NCBI GenBank assembly: GCA_900553845.1
Contig: USEW01000117.1
Location: forward strand, 1-5,757
Reading direction: 5' to 3'
Length of the DNA: 5,757 bases
Source of the DNA: an uncultured bacterium
Lineage (GTDB): Bacteria > Cyanobacteriota > Vampirovibrionia > Gastranaerophilales > Gastranaerophilaceae
Positions 1 to 5,757 of this stretch are shown here, one piece after another. Positions within the stretch are counted from its first letter, which is position 1; each line of letters opens with the position of its first letter. The translations under genes and the position numbers were made by a program. The notes beneath the pieces are model-generated. The model worked only from the letters and a program-made list of their open reading frames with translations. It did no database searches and was not told the DNA's origin.

Positions 1-454
1 TACAAGGAATTTTATCTATTATAAATGTATATCCTACAACATAAGCACTTGCCTTCACTGTTCTGCCACATATTAATTTTCCCTCATACCTATACATTTC
101 TATTTCATTAATTTTTTCTGTTTTCTCTTGTTCAATCTCTAAATTATTAATATATGTAAAGTCTTTTACATTTTCTTTTATCTTTGAAAATACTATGTCC
201 TGAGCTTTTGTTAATTCCGTTGCTTCCATGCTCTTTTCTGCAGTTATTGCAATGTATTTTTTATTTTTCACAAAATATATTTTAGAATATCCATTTTGTG
301 TTTCTTCATATGTACTTGGAGCATTTATATATATGAGTTTTTGTGGTACTTTATATATTTTTGAAAGTTGACCTTCTTGATTTTTTTTAGTGCAGCCACA
401 AAGGCACATAGCTAAACTTATTATTATCATTGTTAAATAAATTATTTTTTTCAT
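1..454 (-). CDS. Putative lipoprotein, C-terminus outside window
   Basis: I translated this frame by hand; it is open for 151 codons to the window edge. The protein starts MKKIIYLTMIIISLAMCLCGC: a short basic start, a hydrophobic stretch (residues 4-19) and a lipobox LCGC with Cys21 as the expected lipidated residue, followed by TKKNQEGQ. That predicts Sec export, SPase II cleavage and membrane anchoring on the periplasmic side. The mature part alternates short beta-like and charged segments (KKYIAITAEKS, EMYRYEGKLI, SAYVVGYTFIIDKIP). The late aromatic 'VVGYTFIID' stretch resembles PsbP/Mog1-like small lipoproteins, but this is only an impression. The ATG (452-454) overlaps the lptC stop in an ATGA, so translation is probably coupled to lptC; a GGGA lies about 10 bases upstream inside lptC. 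Function unknown. A role in envelope or LPS assembly is inferred from the neighbour only. Confidence 0.8.
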   Translation of the reverse strand, partial: MKKIIYLTMIIISLAMCLCGCTKKNQEGQLSKIYKVPQKLIYINAPSTYEETQNGYSKIYFVKNKKYIAITAEKSMEATELTKAQDIVFSKIKENVKDFTYINNLEIEQEKTEKINEIEMYRYEGKLICGRTVKASAYVVGYTFIIDKIPC

Positions 455-1056
455 TTTAGAATATTCCCACTTTTCCCCTTACTATAAACTTTTGTTTCTA
501 CATTACCAATAACTCGAAACAAAGTCATGTTGTTTGTCAAAACAGCACTTTTTGACTTAATAACAAATTCATCAGGTTTTATAATAACAACATTATCTTT
601 TGCTTTAACATCTTTATCTTTGCCTTCCCATTCCATTAAATCAGCATGAATAGATGTTCCATCTTTATAAACAATATAACTATCATTATATAATATTACT
701 TTTTTGGTTTCGGTATCATATGTACCACGTGTTGATTTTCCTGATGCAATAACAGCTCCGTTCTGATAGAAATTAGCTATAATATTTGTCAGCATAATAA
801 TTTTGCTGCTGCTTTCATATTCTCCTTTATCAGCATATAGTTCCCACAATTTTTGTCCTTCTTTTGTTTCGGTAAGCAAAAGACTATCAATTGCAACAAC
901 TTGTTTTTCTAAATCATTTGAAGAAATATCACGCTTTATACTTTTTGTGATGATATTAGCTGCTACAAAAGCCCATATACATGCTATAAATATTATAAGC
1001 AAAACACTTACAAGTGCTACTTTTCTTTTTTTTATGCGTTTTTTCTTCTTTTTCAT
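451..1056 (-). CDS. lptC: LPS export periplasmic protein LptC
   Basis: LptC anchors in the inner membrane and passes lipopolysaccharide from the LptB2FG ABC transporter to the periplasmic LptA bridge. The 201-residue product has a very basic N-terminus (MKKKKKRIKKRK), one membrane segment at about residues 13-35 (VALVSVLLIIFIACIWAFVA), then a periplasmic beta-rich domain. Typical family features are the opening segment 'LTETKEGQKLWELYADKGEY' (here 'query: the molecule is carried as Trp/Leu-Tyr-Ala-Asp/Lys') and the later repeats of short strands with 'TRGTYDTETKKVILYND', 'IHADLMEWEG' and 'KDNVVIIKPDEFVIKSKSA', as in the OstA/LptA/LptC fold. Length is near the usual 190 or so. I chose ATG at 1054-1056; a TTG three codons upstream (1063-1065) is open but has no better signal, and neither start has a clear Shine-Dalgarno. 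It lies 47 bases after the HELTH gene and overlaps the next lipoprotein by 4 bases. No lptA or lptB is visible here; they may lie beyond position 1. Confidence 0.88.
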   Translation of the reverse strand: MKKKKKRIKKRKVALVSVLLIIFIACIWAFVAANIITKSIKRDISSNDLEKQVVAIDSLLLTETKEGQKLWELYADKGEYESSSKIIMLTNIIANFYQNGAVIASGKSTRGTYDTETKKVILYNDSYIVYKDGTSIHADLMEWEGKDKDVKAKDNVVIIKPDEFVIKSKSAVLTNNMTLFRVIGNVETKVYSKGKSGNILK

Positions 1057-1103
1057 TATAAACAAATTTTAACATAAATCTAAATTTATTACTAATATTA
1101 AGT

Positions 1104-3650
1104 TTAACTTTGGCTTAACTTGTCATTAATTTTAATCATATCTTCTTTTGGTATGAGGTATTTTAATGCTTCGGAAAAAATTGTTTCTAAGTGTTTACAA
1201 CAATTTATTTCATTCTTTGTTAAATCATTATCTGTAATACCCTTTAAACTCATTATATTTTCAAACATAATCCTAGTCTCATAGCATTGAAATGTTGTTG
1301 TCGAAACTTTATTAAATAATGTATTCCAAAAATCGGCACAATGACCTTTAGAATTAAATATATCTTTAATCACACCTTTTTTTCTTAACTCATCAACTAT
1401 TTTTTTTGCTTGAACGTTTTGAGATTGCTCCGTTGCTTTTTCCTGAACAAAATATTCACCATATTCTTTTCCACAACACTTTTCAATAGCATCAAAAAAT
1501 TGTGTCATATGTGCGCCTATTTCTTTAGTATCTTTCGAATAATTTCTCATATAACTAAGCTGTCCAGAATTATATTTAAAATTATCATCTTTTATAGCCT
1601 TAACAAGTTGTTGTCCTGCACTTGACAACCCATCAAAATTTTCTTTGCATAATAAGTCTTGTACATAATGAGTTAATTCATGTAAAAATACACTTTGACA
1701 ATATTTTTTATATTGATTTATATTTTCTGCATATTTGATTAATTCTTCCCAAATGCTTTTACCCAAATAAACATTTTGATCTAATGATGAATACCAAGCA
1801 CTTCCATCAACTTTGTCAGTACCAAAACGGAATTTAATTGTTCTATTGTTTTTTAAGTAGCTTAATCCTGTAACATTCATAAGCCTATCATAAACAGAAT
1901 CAAATATATTCATAACAAACAGAATAACATTTTGGCGTCTTAAAACAACGTCTTTGTTTATATTTATTTCTTCTTGTATAGATTGTTCATTTGCTTTTTT
2001 GTCATTTTTATCAATTTTATCAATCTCAGATTGCATTTCATTATAATAAAAATTCACAAATTCTTCTCCATACAAACCTTTTAAAATTCCTATTCTTTGT
2101 TCATTTGATAATTTAATCTCATGTTCATTGGTTGATAAATTCATATTGCGAATAATATGTGACGCTTCATCTGTATATATTGACAAGTCTTCTTCCAACA
2201 ACAATTGTTTAATTAAGAATTCATCAGATAAAGACATACTGAATTTTAATTTGTTATATTTGTCTTGATTTAAAGGTTCTATTATTTTATCTAATTCTGT
2301 ATCTTTTACATCATTTGGTAACAAAACTTTGGATAAGAGATTATTTATATCAGGTTCATCAATTTTAGTTTTACTAATAAAATCAACAAGCAAATCTTTA
2401 TTTTCAGATGTTATTATTTTATAATGAAAAGTATCCTTAATCACATTTATAGTACGATTTATAAACATAACATTACTATGCTTTAATAATTTTAACATTT
2501 GTTCAAATGTTGTTCTTGCAACATCAATATTTTTAACAGTCTTGTTTTTTATATCTATAGCATTATAGAACTTACCGAAATAATATTCTGCCATTAACTT
2601 GTTTCTTTTTCTTTCAAGATTGCTTTTTTTGTTTTCATCAAAAGATTCTATATCTATTTCGTTACACTTATCTATTAATAATTTAAACTTATCAATACAT
2701 AATATTTTATTAGAATACATGTTTTCAACAATGGAGAATAAATTTGTAACTCCTTGCTTGTTAAATTGCATTTTAGAAATATTTTGTATCAAACCATCAA
2801 TTAACGTTTCTAATTTATCATGATTTTCTCCAAAAAGAGTAGTCTCAATAACAATTTTTAATAATTTTAAAAACTCAGCACTTAATTTTTCATTAATATT
2901 TTTTATTGAAGCAAATTCTTGAATAATTTTAGATATAGATTTAAAGTCATCACCATTACATTCAACGCTTTCATCGATTTTGTCGAATAAATTCCTAATT
3001 TGATCTTCAAGTTCATATTTAGCTTCCTGCTTAACTTCCTGCTTGGCTTCTGGTTTAACGTCTTGGGTTTCAATCGCTATATTGTCAAGCAATTGGTCAA
3101 CATTATCTTCACTAATTTCCATATCTTTATCGAAATTTTTAATAATTAAGGACTTATCCAAACGAGGACACAAGTTCTTTAAGACAAGAGCCATCGCAGA
3201 CTTATCTTCCTTGCCTTTAAGTCTTGCTATAACATTTTCAAACTCCTCCTTATTAATGCTTCTGTTGTATTCAAAGGCAAAACCAAGGGTATCCTGATTA
3301 TTAATTAGGAAACTTTGTAACCCCAAACTACTTAAAGCTTCATTTAAAGGATTGTATGAATTCTTTTGATTGTTTTTTAATGTAGGATTACTATCTCTTT
3401 CAACAGTTTGAAGGTTTCTGTTTTTAAATCTAAAATGACTAAAAATTTGTTTGAAAATTTTTTTACATTTTGACCAAAATCCAGTTTTAGGTGTTTGAGC
3501 ATAAGCTCGATTAATGTCAAGATTATGACCTCCTTTAAAACTAGTGCTATCACTTTGTATATAACTTTTAAATTGTTTGTTTACATTCTGTCTTTTAGCT
3601 AATTCCTTACCATAAGATAAATTTTTAGTATTCACCGACCTTAAATTCAT
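1104..3650 (-). CDS. Large putative zinc metallopeptidase (HELTH), family not recognised
   Basis: The product is 848 residues from the ATG at 3648-3650. The body (about residues 100-580) is Lys/Glu/Asn/Leu-rich and looks mostly alpha-helical, possibly alpha-solenoid or coiled-coil. The C-terminal third holds the only catalytic-looking signal: a likely edge strand (GSAWYSSLDQNVYLG, about 616-630), then the active-site helix 'SVFLHELTHYVQDLL' with HExxH at 657-661, and about 49 residues later 'KEIGAHMTQFF', whose Glu710 could be the third zinc ligand of a gluzincin. That order resembles HELTHxxQ peptidases with a downstream ExxAH motif, but I cannot name a family. There is no Sec signal or membrane segment. 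The N-terminus is basic and carries TSFKGG at 36-41. A four-residue repeat (K-x-E, residues 198-213) separates N-terminal and helical parts. The upstream TTG (3663-3665) was rejected because GGGGA sits at good spacing before the ATG. Substrate, location and role are unknown; a secreted or host-directed protease is one possibility. Confidence 0.75.
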   Translation of the reverse strand: MNLRSVNTKNLSYGKELAKRQNVNKQFKSYIQSDSTSFKGGHNLDINRAYAQTPKTGFWSKCKKIFKQIFSHFRFKNRNLQTVERDSNPTLKNNQKNSYNPLNEALSSLGLQSFLINNQDTLGFAFEYNRSINKEEFENVIARLKGKEDKSAMALVLKNLCPRLDKSLIIKNFDKDMEISEDNVDQLLDNIAIETQDVKPEAKQEVKQEAKYELEDQIRNLFDKIDESVECNGDDFKSISKIIQEFASIKNINEKLSAEFLKLLKIVIETTLFGENHDKLETLIDGLIQNISKMQFNKQGVTNLFSIVENMYSNKILCIDKFKLLIDKCNEIDIESFDENKKSNLERKRNKLMAEYYFGKFYNAIDIKNKTVKNIDVARTTFEQMLKLLKHSNVMFINRTINVIKDTFHYKIITSENKDLLVDFISKTKIDEPDINNLLSKVLLPNDVKDTELDKIIEPLNQDKYNKLKFSMSLSDEFLIKQLLLEEDLSIYTDEASHIIRNMNLSTNEHEIKLSNEQRIGILKGLYGEEFVNFYYNEMQSEIDKIDKNDKKANEQSIQEEININKDVVLRRQNVILFVMNIFDSVYDRLMNVTGLSYLKNNRTIKFRFGTDKVDGSAWYSSLDQNVYLGKSIWEELIKYAENINQYKKYCQSVFLHELTHYVQDLLCKENFDGLSSAGQQLVKAIKDDNFKYNSGQLSYMRNYSKDTKEIGAHMTQFFDAIEKCCGKEYGEYFVQEKATEQSQNVQAKKIVDELRKKGVIKDIFNSKGHCADFWNTLFNKVSTTTFQCYETRIMFENIMSLKGITDNDLTKNEINCCKHLETIFSEALKYLIPKEDMIKINDKLSQS
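3012..3059 (-). repeat. Four tandem degenerate 12-bp units in the metallopeptidase gene
   Basis: Four consecutive 12-base units encode VKPE, AKQE, VKQE and AKYE, so the period is exactly four residues and the frame is kept. The two middle units differ at two bases only (gccaagcaggaa, gttaagcaggaa) and use AAG and CAG where most of this gene uses AAA and CAA, which suggests recent slippage expansion. The encoded stretch is charged and probably forms a helical or flexible linker between the N-terminal region and the helical body. Confidence 0.75.
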
Positions 3651-3658
3651 TTTTATAA

Positions 3659-3663
3659 TCCCC
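3659..3663 (-). promoter_or_regulatory. Shine-Dalgarno-like GGGGA before the metallopeptidase gene
   Basis: GGGGA lies 8 bases before the ATG at 3648-3650, a good spacing, and stands out in sequence that is otherwise almost all A and T. It decides in favour of this ATG over the TTG at 3663-3665, which would place these G residues inside the coding region. It is a partial match to the anti-Shine-Dalgarno, so the call is moderate. Confidence 0.5.
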
Positions 3664-3750
3664 AATTTAGTACTACAATAATAGATGGTAATTATAATAA
3701 AATAATAATAATTTTTTTTTGACTAAATTAGATAAAAAATTTACAAAAAT
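3664..3750 (-). promoter_or_regulatory. AT-only intergenic stretch, possible promoter for the metallopeptidase gene
   Basis: This gap between glyS and the HELTH gene is nearly free of G and C. Read on the minus strand it has a run of nine A, then repeated TTA units, then a perfect TATAAT (3691-3696) and a second near-match TATTAT about 15 bases on. No convincing -35 hexamer lies 16-18 bases before either. In DNA of this composition a TATAAT match is weak evidence. A 10-base tandem repeat (aaaaatttac, plus strand 3735-3754) crosses the glyS stop codon. I see no GC-rich hairpin followed by a T-run. Confidence 0.25.
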
Positions 3751-5499
3751 TTACACAATTTTGCTAAAATCACCAAGCAAAGAATAAATATTTTTAGCTT
3801 TTGTTAAAAGTGCTATACGATTATTTTTAACATTTTCATCTTTATCCATAACAAGTACATTATCAAAAAATGCAACAACGTATGGAGTCAATTCTTTTAA
3901 GAATAAAGCCGTTTTGTTATAATCTTCATTTTCATTAAAGATGTTTAATTTTTTATATAGTTCCTTTTCGCTCTCATTCATAAGTAAAGATGTATCAATA
4001 TTGTCATTTTGCACATCTTTTAATATACGAATAATTCTATTTGCGTTTTCACAAAATATATTAAAACCACTATCTTTTGTAAGTTTTTCAACAGCATCAA
4101 GTTTTAATATTGAATCATTAATATTTTTTAAAGTACTTTCATTAGATAGAACACAATCAAGAACATCATAACGATAATTTTCATTTAAATAGATTTTAAG
4201 TCTTTGAGAGAAAAACTCAATAATTTGCTTTTTAAGTTGAGTTTTATTAGTTATTTGACAGGGTGATATATTAATAGTTTTGTCAATCAAATAAATTAAA
4301 TCAATATTTAATTTATTGTCTAAAATAGTTCGTATTATACCCAAAACCTGTCTTCGTACACCAAGCGGGTCAGCAGAACCTGTCGGCTTTTTTCCCTGGG
4401 CAAATATAGAAACAATATTATCAATTTTATCAGCTACTGAAACAATTTGCCCCTCAATTTGAGTTGGAGTTTCACTTTTTGCATTAAGAGGAAAATAATG
4501 TTCACAAATTCCCAACGAAACATTTTCATTTTCGCCTGACAATTTAGCATAACTTGCTCCAATAAACCCTTGGAGTTCGGTAAATTCAAATACAAGTTTT
4601 GTTGCTAAATCACATTTTGAAAGTTTAGCAGTTCTTAAAATATCATTTTTTTTATTATCAAGATTTAATTCTTGTATTAAAAATTTTGAAAGTTCAATTA
4701 AACGAATAGTTTTATCAAACATATTTCCGCAATTTTTTTGAAAAGTCATACCCTTTAGTTCATCAAGCTTTTCTTCAAGTTTAGTTTTAATATCATCTTC
4801 ATAAAAGAAAATAGCATCCTCAAGACGTGCTTTAATAACGCGAACATTTCCTTCAACTATATTGGATACATCATTGCCAATATAATTAGCAATAGTAATA
4901 AATTTATTTAACAACTTTCCATTTTTATAAATCGGGAAATATCTTTGATGAGACGCCATAACAGTCACTATAACTTTTTCTGGAATTGATAAATATTTTT
5001 CATCAAAAGAGCATAATACAGGTTTAACCCATTCACATAGTTCACAAACTTCTTCCAAAAGTTCTTCATTAAAAACAACATCTGCATCAATAGTTTTAGC
5101 AAGTTTTATAGTTTCATCAACAATAGTTTTTTTACGCCTATTTTCATCGACAATAACATTATTTTTAAATAAAATATCTTCATATTCATCAACTGACGGG
5201 ATAAAAACTGAATCAGATTTAAACCGATGACCGCGAGAATATTGGGAAGATTTCACTTGTGCAATTGAAACAGGCAATTCTATATTATCGCATAATGATA
5301 CAATCCAACGAATAGGGCGCTGAAATTTGTATGATAAATTTGCCCATCTCATAAAATGGTTACCCTCCAAAGAAAGGAATACTTTCTCGATATTTTCAGT
5401 TATAATTTCTAATGTCAAACGCCCCTTAATATTGACCTTAGCCTGAATATAATTATCTTGAACGAAAACCTCATCAAGTTTAATATTATTTTTTTTCAT
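3751..5499 (-). CDS. glyS: Glycyl-tRNA synthetase beta subunit, N-terminally truncated
   Basis: GlyS is the tRNA-binding beta chain of the alpha2/beta2 GlyRS that charges tRNA-Gly in the cytoplasm. Family landmarks run in order: HFMRW (48-52), RPIRW (61-65), RGHRF (89-93), QRYFP (185-189), GNVRVIKARLEDAIFFYEDD (217-236), LSKCDLATKLVFEFTELQG (293-311, HD-like domain), ADKID (356-360), GSADPLGVRRQ (374-384) and the C-terminal DALR-type anticodon-binding part with FFDNVLVM (544-551) and NRIALL (560-565). The open frame gives 582 residues against about 690 usual for the family. The usual N-terminal part (motif like EIGTEELP) is missing, because tig occupies the DNA where it should lie. GlyS-like sequence continues in frame upstream of this ATG, so the ATG is just the first available, with only GGA three bases before it as a ribosome site. 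Whether the product works is open: the rest is well conserved, which argues for a recent loss, an assembly join, or a non-ATG start. The glyQ alpha subunit is not adjacent. Confidence 0.9.
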   Translation of the reverse strand: MKKNNIKLDEVFVQDNYIQAKVNIKGRLTLEIITENIEKVFLSLEGNHFMRWANLSYKFQRPIRWIVSLCDNIELPVSIAQVKSSQYSRGHRFKSDSVFIPSVDEYEDILFKNNVIVDENRRKKTIVDETIKLAKTIDADVVFNEELLEEVCELCEWVKPVLCSFDEKYLSIPEKVIVTVMASHQRYFPIYKNGKLLNKFITIANYIGNDVSNIVEGNVRVIKARLEDAIFFYEDDIKTKLEEKLDELKGMTFQKNCGNMFDKTIRLIELSKFLIQELNLDNKKNDILRTAKLSKCDLATKLVFEFTELQGFIGASYAKLSGENENVSLGICEHYFPLNAKSETPTQIEGQIVSVADKIDNIVSIFAQGKKPTGSADPLGVRRQVLGIIRTILDNKLNIDLIYLIDKTINISPCQITNKTQLKKQIIEFFSQRLKIYLNENYRYDVLDCVLSNESTLKNINDSILKLDAVEKLTKDSGFNIFCENANRIIRILKDVQNDNIDTSLLMNESEKELYKKLNIFNENEDYNKTALFLKELTPYVVAFFDNVLVMDKDENVKNNRIALLTKAKNIYSLLGDFSKIV

Positions 5500-5565
5500 A
5501 AATCCAAAAGCAGCATTTGTTGGTTTATTATTTTCATCATAAAAAATAGAAGCTTTTGGCCCTTT
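5500..5565 (-). other. In-frame GlyS-like sequence upstream of the glyS ATG
   Basis: Read in the glyS frame, these bases give KGPKASIFYDENNKPTNAAF then GF, directly joined to the MKKNNIK start. This matches the conserved GlyS segment of the type 'RGPAxxxAFDxxGxPxxAAxGF'. The frame stays open further up, through the end of tig, to a TGA at 5602-5604, but has no ATG, GTG or TTG; only ATT or ATA codons could serve as starts. The GlyS frame therefore carries real coding sequence that is not covered by the ATG-based call. Confidence 0.85.
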
Positions 5566-5567
5566 AA

Positions 5568-5757
5568 TTATTTTTTCAATATTTCTATTACTTTTTGCAT
5601 TTCAACTTCATATTTTAATGCATCAAGACCACCAATTTGATTTAGTAATTCTTCTTTAGTTGTATTATATTTTTTAGCTAAGTCTTCTGCTTCTTTATTT
5701 GCTTCTTCATCAGTTACTTCAACTTTTTCTAAAGTAGCTATTTCTTCAAGCATAAAT
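5568..5757 (-). CDS. tig: Trigger factor, C-terminal end (5' part outside window)
   Basis: Trigger factor is the ribosome-associated chaperone and prolyl isomerase that first meets nascent chains. The window holds its last 62 codons: after Phe and Met come LEEIATLEKVEVTDEEANKE, AEDLAKKYNTTKEELLNQI, then DALKYEVEMQKVIEILKK and TAA (5568-5570). This is the typical helical C-terminal arm: an L-x-EI-x-x-x-E-K-VEVTDEE turn, a helix pair, then a final 'x-x-KVIExL' helix where many family members end. The end therefore looks natural or nearly so. The start lies beyond position 5757. The next gene, glyS, begins 68 bases later in another frame, and its readable homology starts immediately after the tig stop. 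Many bacteria place clpP after tig; here it is glyS, which may reflect the rearrangement discussed for that gene. Confidence 0.85.
   Translation of the reverse strand, partial: FMLEEIATLEKVEVTDEEANKEAEDLAKKYNTTKEELLNQIGGLDALKYEVEMQKVIEILKK

Noticed and set aside
381..388. Eight-base homopolymers in the lipoprotein gene and near the lptC start as phase-variation tracts
   Set aside because: Runs of this size are common in such AT-rich DNA, and both fall in lysine codons that fit their proteins; nothing shows variation.
1063..1065. TTG as the lptC start
   Set aside because: It adds only MFI before the ATG, has no ribosome site, and the ATG directly begins the typical basic N-terminus.
803..1072. 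Plus-strand open frame of 89 codons opposite lptC
   Set aside because: It is the mirror of lptC, whose family and membrane segment are clear; the Phe-rich end is the antisense of the poly-lysine start.
1080..1125. Inverted repeat AAGTTAAACTT and neighbours after the metallopeptidase stop
   Set aside because: The arm is five bases with a one-base loop, or a five-base A/T stem with a long loop; no U-tract follows.
1410..1625. Plus-strand open frame of 71 codons within the metallopeptidase gene
   Set aside because: It is antisense to the catalytic region; low-complexity Phe/Ile/Ser composition is typical of AT-rich shadows.
2599..3297. Two plus-strand open frames (2599-2823 and 3043-3297) opposite the metallopeptidase gene
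   Set aside because: Both lie fully in an intact minus-strand gene and show no family features.
3711..3750. Possible terminator after glyS (T-rich arm and A9 arm)
   Set aside because: The arms are only A/T pairs, the transcript ends in A rather than U after the stem, and such pairing is expected by chance in this composition.
3941..4171. Plus-strand open frame opposite glyS C-terminal part
   Set aside because: It is antisense to the conserved anticodon-binding region of glyS.
5458..5640. Plus-strand open frame across the tig/glyS junction
   Set aside because: Both strands cannot be explained by it; tig and GlyS family matches on the minus strand are clear.

Overview
This 5.8 kb window is strongly AT-rich. 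All five genes I can support lie on the minus strand, so transcription runs from high to low coordinates. LptC shows an LPS-type outer membrane, and a separate glycyl-tRNA synthetase beta chain shows the bacterial alpha2/beta2 GlyRS. With the low GC, the weak or missing Shine-Dalgarno sequences and a short 'SFKG' motif near the N-terminus of a large lineage-type protein, this fits a host-associated Gram-negative such as a gut Gastranaerophilales (Melainabacteria/Vampirovibrionia) genome. That placement is an inference from general features, not a proven assignment.

Layout in transcription order: (1) 5757-5568, the C-terminal end of trigger factor (tig), cut by the window edge. (2) 5499-3751, glycyl-tRNA synthetase beta subunit (glyS). 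It is well conserved from the RGHRF region to the C-terminus but lacks its first part: readable GlyS sequence resumes only just after the tig stop, at the 'KGPKASIFYDE' segment, and the first usable ATG is later still. (3) 3650-1104, a large protein of about 848 residues with a helical, Lys/Glu-rich body and a C-terminal HELTH zinc-metallopeptidase motif; I do not recognise its family. (4) 1056-451, lptC, an inner-membrane-anchored LPS transport protein. (5) 454-1, a lipoprotein with lipobox LCGC whose start overlaps the lptC stop by 4 bases (ATGA); its C-terminus lies outside the window.

The housekeeping genes (protein folding, glycine charging, LPS export) do not form one pathway. Only lptC and the lipoprotein look translationally coupled. 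The two observations most worth following are the tig/glyS junction, where about 70 N-terminal codons of an essential synthetase subunit are absent, and the HELTH protein, which sits between housekeeping genes without a recognisable Sec signal. I saw no tRNA, rRNA, CRISPR array, insertion sequence or convincing rho-independent terminator. Noncoding DNA is limited to gaps of 47 bases (1057-1103), 100 bases (3651-3750) and 68 bases (5500-5567).
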